In this document: positions 7,513 to 8,877 of the stretch, in pieces | How positions within the stretch are numbered: position 1 is the first letter of the stretch | How the letters are laid out: every line of letters begins with the position of its first letter | Notes under the pieces: model-generated | What the model saw: only the letters and a program-made list of their open reading frames with translations | Told to the model about the DNA's origin: nothing | The model's database searches: none | Assembly: GCA_023423775.1 (NCBI GenBank) | Contig: JAFAEZ010000104.1 | Location: 1-8,877 of the forward strand | Direction of reading: 5' to 3' | Source: Pseudomonadota bacterium | GTDB lineage: Bacteria > Pseudomonadota > Alphaproteobacteria > Sphingomonadales > Sphingomonadaceae | Length of the DNA stretch: 8,877 bases | Program-made: the position numbers and the translations under genes

Positions 7513-7519
7513 AAGGAGG
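7513..7519 (+). promoter_or_regulatory. Strong Shine-Dalgarno of the PilZ gene
   Basis: AAGGAGG lies 5 nt before the ATG at 7525. This decides against the longer in-frame reading from 7441, whose first 28 codons cross this site and give a sequence unlike a PilZ N-terminus. Confidence 0.8.
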
Positions 7520-7524
7520 GCGCA

Positions 7525-8235
7525 ATGTTGGCAGCGCTCATCAGACGGGCAGTGGCGCGGCGGGCGCCTCGCGATCTTGCGCTCGAGACCACCACTTTTT
7601 CGCTGAGCACGCAGGTGCCGCGGCCGGCCGAGCGCCGCGCCGACGCCCGCATCCTGGCGATGCTTTGCACGGCGCGGCTGATCTCGGACCGCGGCCAGGA
7701 TTTCTGCCGCATCCGCAACATTTCGGCCGGCGGCCTGATGGCCGAGATGAAGATTCCCCTTCCGGCCGGCGAGAAGGTGATCGTCGAGATCAGCTCGCAC
7801 CAGCGTATTGCCGGCGAGGTGGTGTGGACGCGCGATGTCGGGGTCGGCATCAAGTTCGACGAGGATGTCGACCTGCGCGCGCTGCTCGCCGCGCGTCGGC
7901 CGGTCAACGGCCAGACGCTCCGCCCGCCGCGCCTCACGGTGACGTGCGGCGCGACCGTGCGCATCGACGGATTCTATTACCGCGTCCAGGTGCGCGACAT
8001 TTCGCTCGCCGGAATGAAGCTGGCGCTCGACGTCTGGCCCTGCGTCGGCAAGTCGGTCGTGGTGACGATCGAAAGCTTCCGCGCTGTGAAAGGGCGCATC
8101 CGCTGGTCGCGCGAGGGCATGGTCGGAATCGTGTTCGATTCGCCGCTCGGCTTCGACGAACTGGCCGGCTGGATGGCGAAGCGGGTCGAGATTTCGAGCC
8201 TCAAGGCCGGTGCCTGGGAAAAGAGGGGCGTATAG
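7525..8235 (+). CDS. Tandem PilZ-domain protein, probable c-di-GMP receptor
   Basis: PilZ domains bind cyclic-di-GMP and pass the signal to motility, adhesion or polysaccharide systems. The 236-residue protein carries two copies. The first (about 35-118) has the full binding signature: RADAR at 38-42 (RxxxR) and NISAGG at 65-70 (NxSxxG). The second (about 130-215) has DISLAG at 158-163 (DxSxxG), but only RPPR at 133-136 where RxxxR is expected. The repeats are recognisable from GEVVWTRDVGVGIKF (97-111) and GRIRWSREGMVGIVF (190-204). There is no signal peptide, membrane segment or attached enzyme domain, so it is a soluble adaptor. Its start is fixed by a strong ribosome binding site. It is divergent from parE, and its leader holds a GACTC site (7501-7505) inside the 11-nt palindrome TTCGACTCGAA. 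Its partner is unknown. Confidence 0.88.
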   Translation: MLAALIRRAVARRAPRDLALETTTFSLSTQVPRPAERRADARILAMLCTARLISDRGQDFCRIRNISAGGLMAEMKIPLPAGEKVIVEISSHQRIAGEVVWTRDVGVGIKFDEDVDLRALLAARRPVNGQTLRPPRLTVTCGATVRIDGFYYRVQVRDISLAGMKLALDVWPCVGKSVVVTIESFRAVKGRIRWSREGMVGIVFDSPLGFDELAGWMAKRVEISSLKAGAWEKRGV

Positions 8236-8248
8236 CCGTTCAGGCCCC

Positions 8249-8263
8249 CCGGCCTCTCGCCGG
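8249..8263 (+). terminator. Short GC hairpin between converging genes
   Basis: CCGGC (8249-8253) and GCCGG (8259-8263) form a perfect 5-bp stem with a 5-nt loop. It begins 13 nt after the stop of the PilZ gene and ends directly before the stop of the 54-residue minus-strand gene. Only CTT follows on the plus strand, so it lacks a proper U-tract; it may be a weak terminator or just GC-rich sequence. Confidence 0.3.
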
Positions 8264-8264
8264 C

Positions 8265-8429
8265 TTAATGCTCCGTCGTTTGGCCCGCGGGCTCCGGATA
8301 GATCCGGTCGAGATAGGCTGAGGCCAGCTGGTAATGCGCCTGGACCGCGCGCGTGTCTTTGGACTGCTGCGCCAGCTCGATTTCCTGCTCGGCGCGTCGC
8401 TCAAAATAAAGGCTGTCGTCCCGCGACAT
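8265..8429 (-). CDS. Small conserved-looking helical protein, function unknown
   Basis: This 54-codon gene begins at the ATG at 8429 (MSRDDSLYFERRAEQEIELA) and ends in TAA. The product is highly charged and should be helical: an acidic/basic first helix (about 5-22) and a second one reading AVQAHYQLASAYLDRIY (28-44), whose pattern resembles half of a TPR unit. I recall similar short proteins (YF-x-RRAEQE ... AHYQLA-x-YLDR) in other sphingomonads, always unnamed; I cannot check that here. The ATG is the first start codon after an in-frame stop upstream, and a GGAG lies 12 nt before it, longer than ideal. It has no cysteine, signal peptide or membrane segment. It follows gcrA on the same strand after a 136-nt gap rich in GANTC sites and converges with the PilZ gene. 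A longer open frame on the same strand (8240-8509) has the arginine/serine/proline-rich look of a shadow. Confidence 0.72.
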   Translation of the reverse strand: MSRDDSLYFERRAEQEIELAQQSKDTRAVQAHYQLASAYLDRIYPEPAGQTTEH

Positions 8430-8439
8430 GTCGGTTGAT

Positions 8440-8504
8440 GACTCCTGATCTGAAACGGGCCCCGCCGGTCGGCCGGGCGTACAGGAGATTCAACGTGCGG
8501 ATTC
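8440..8504 (-). promoter_or_regulatory. GANTC cluster upstream of the 54-residue gene
   Basis: Three GANTC sites lie at 8440-8444 (GACTC), 8487-8491 (GATTC) and 8500-8504 (GATTC), 11 to 75 nt upstream of the ATG at 8429. GANTC is the target of the cell-cycle methyltransferase CcrM, and GcrA bound to sigma70 activates promoters carrying methylated GANTC. I could not place convincing -10 and -35 boxes, so the promoter itself is inferred. Confidence 0.4.
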
Positions 8505-8508
8505 TTCA

Positions 8509-8549
8509 CCCGTTCCCCTGATTGGCTTAATCCAGATCAGAAGAACGGG
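8509..8549 (-). terminator. Long hairpin 3' of gcrA, possible terminator
   Basis: Arms of 14 nt at 8509-8522 and 8536-8549 are inverted repeats with two mismatches, plus an inner 3-bp stem (TGG 8523-8525 with CCA 8532-8534). Read as minus-strand RNA both mismatches become G-U wobbles, so the whole 14-bp stem can pair; as plus-strand RNA they are A-C mismatches. It begins 16 nt beyond the gcrA stop. No U-run follows on the minus strand, so it would be an atypical terminator, an mRNA 3' stabiliser, or a processed leader of the next gene. Confidence 0.5.
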
Positions 8550-8565
8550 AGAAAACTGCCATTTG

Positions 8566-8877
8566 TCAGCGAATGCGCGGCCCACCGAACGGAAGCGGCG
8601 GGGGCGGCCGGCGGTCGCGCCGCGGCAGCTGGGCCTGATAGGCGACGCCGCAATGTTCGACGCAATAAGGGAAGCCGGGATTGGCCGGTGCGCCGCAGAA
8701 GTGGAAGTCCGGCTCGCCCGGATGGCCGAGCGGCCATTTGCAGATCTTCTCGTTGAGATCGAGCAGGCTGGTCTTGTCGGCGACCTCGGCGCTCGGCTTG
8801 GCGGGCACCAGGCGGCGCGGCGGCGCGGGCGGGATCGGCGGCTGCTGGTCGCCCGGGCCCTGGCGCAGGAAGCCGCC
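8566..8877 (-). CDS. gcrA: GcrA cell cycle regulator, C-terminal part
   Basis: GcrA is an alphaproteobacterial transcription factor that binds sigma70 and CcrM-methylated GANTC DNA to activate cell-cycle genes. Only the last 103 codons are in the window; the gene enters from the right edge, so the N-terminal DNA-binding domain is not seen. The visible part begins with a proline- and glycine-rich linker of about 30 residues. It then gives the family's C-terminal core ICKWPLGHPGEPDFHFCGAP followed by PYCVEHCGVAYQ, with its set of conserved cysteines and histidines; in Caulobacter this is the sigma70-interacting region. It ends in a basic, proline-rich tail (RRDRRPPPPLPFGGPRIR). An internal GTG at 8808 is not the real start because the frame stays open and GcrA-like through the edge. 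A long hairpin lies 3' of the stop. Confidence 0.92.
   Translation of the reverse strand, partial: GGFLRQGPGDQQPPIPPAPPRRLVPAKPSAEVADKTSLLDLNEKICKWPLGHPGEPDFHFCGAPANPGFPYCVEHCGVAYQAQLPRRDRRPPPPLPFGGPRIR

Larger units (their letters stand above)
7386..7524. other. Divergent intergenic region between parE and the PilZ gene
   Basis: These 139 nt hold the predicted parE promoter (minus strand), a perfect 8-bp palindrome GTGGCCAC (7441-7448) and, near the PilZ gene, an 11-nt palindrome TTCGACTCGAA (7498-7508) containing a GANTC site. A TTGTTT at 7465-7470 is the only -35-like word for the PilZ gene, and the nearest -10-like word (CTACGC, 7483-7488) is only 12 nt away, too close for a standard promoter. 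The PilZ promoter is therefore not identified. Confidence 0.5.

Noticed and set aside
7386..7964. N-terminal extension of parE by 193 codons.
   Set aside because: The extension is antisense to the PilZ gene, low in complexity and Arg-rich, and ParE proteins begin at the MSDLFAS-type N-terminus.
8240..8509. 89-codon minus-strand open frame overlapping the 54-residue gene.
   Set aside because: Ser/Arg/Pro-rich composition typical of a shadow frame; the overlapping shorter frame has a normal protein composition.
8536..8560. Plus-strand intrinsic terminator formed by the 8509-8549 inverted repeat.
   Set aside because: Read on the plus strand it has two A-C mismatches and is followed by an A-rich, not T-rich, stretch.

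Overview
This is a GC-rich alphaproteobacterial chromosome segment. The C-terminal half of a GcrA cell-cycle regulator at the right edge, a ParE of alphaproteobacterial type, and the style of UvrC, RecO and ApaG all point to the Sphingomonadales. No mobile element, tRNA, rRNA or CRISPR array is visible, and the window reads as ordinary core chromosome with a few accessory touches.

The left half (71-5097) is a tight plus-strand run: uvrC (nucleotide excision repair nuclease), a polysaccharide-deacetylase-like protein, a CelD/BcsL-type GNAT acyltransferase overlapping it by 14 nt, recO (recombination mediator) and apaG. Gaps are 9, -14, 15 and 31 nt, so the five genes are probably co-transcribed. 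The oddity is an envelope or polysaccharide-modification pair between two DNA repair genes.

The centre holds a minus-strand pair that meets apaG head-on with one base between the stop codons. It consists of parE (5409-7385, topoisomerase IV subunit B) followed by a 100-residue three-helix membrane protein whose ribosome binding site includes the parE stop codon. parE has a promoter-like element ending 6 nt before its ATG and no Shine-Dalgarno sequence, so its mRNA may be leaderless.

The right part starts from a 139-nt divergent intergenic region. A plus-strand tandem-PilZ protein (7525-8235, probable c-di-GMP receptor) converges on a 54-residue minus-strand protein (8265-8429). Upstream of that is a 136-nt non-coding stretch with three GANTC (CcrM methylation) sites and a long inverted repeat, then the 3' part of gcrA. 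In a hand scan, eight of 13 GANTC sites in the window fall within 7501-8504, next to the gene for a factor that reads GANTC methylation. That suggests, but does not prove, cell-cycle control of the small gene and perhaps of the PilZ gene.

I see no clear candidate for a wholly new system. The best leads are the deacetylase/acyltransferase pair, the conserved-looking 54-residue protein with its GANTC-rich upstream region, and the strand-asymmetric hairpin behind gcrA.
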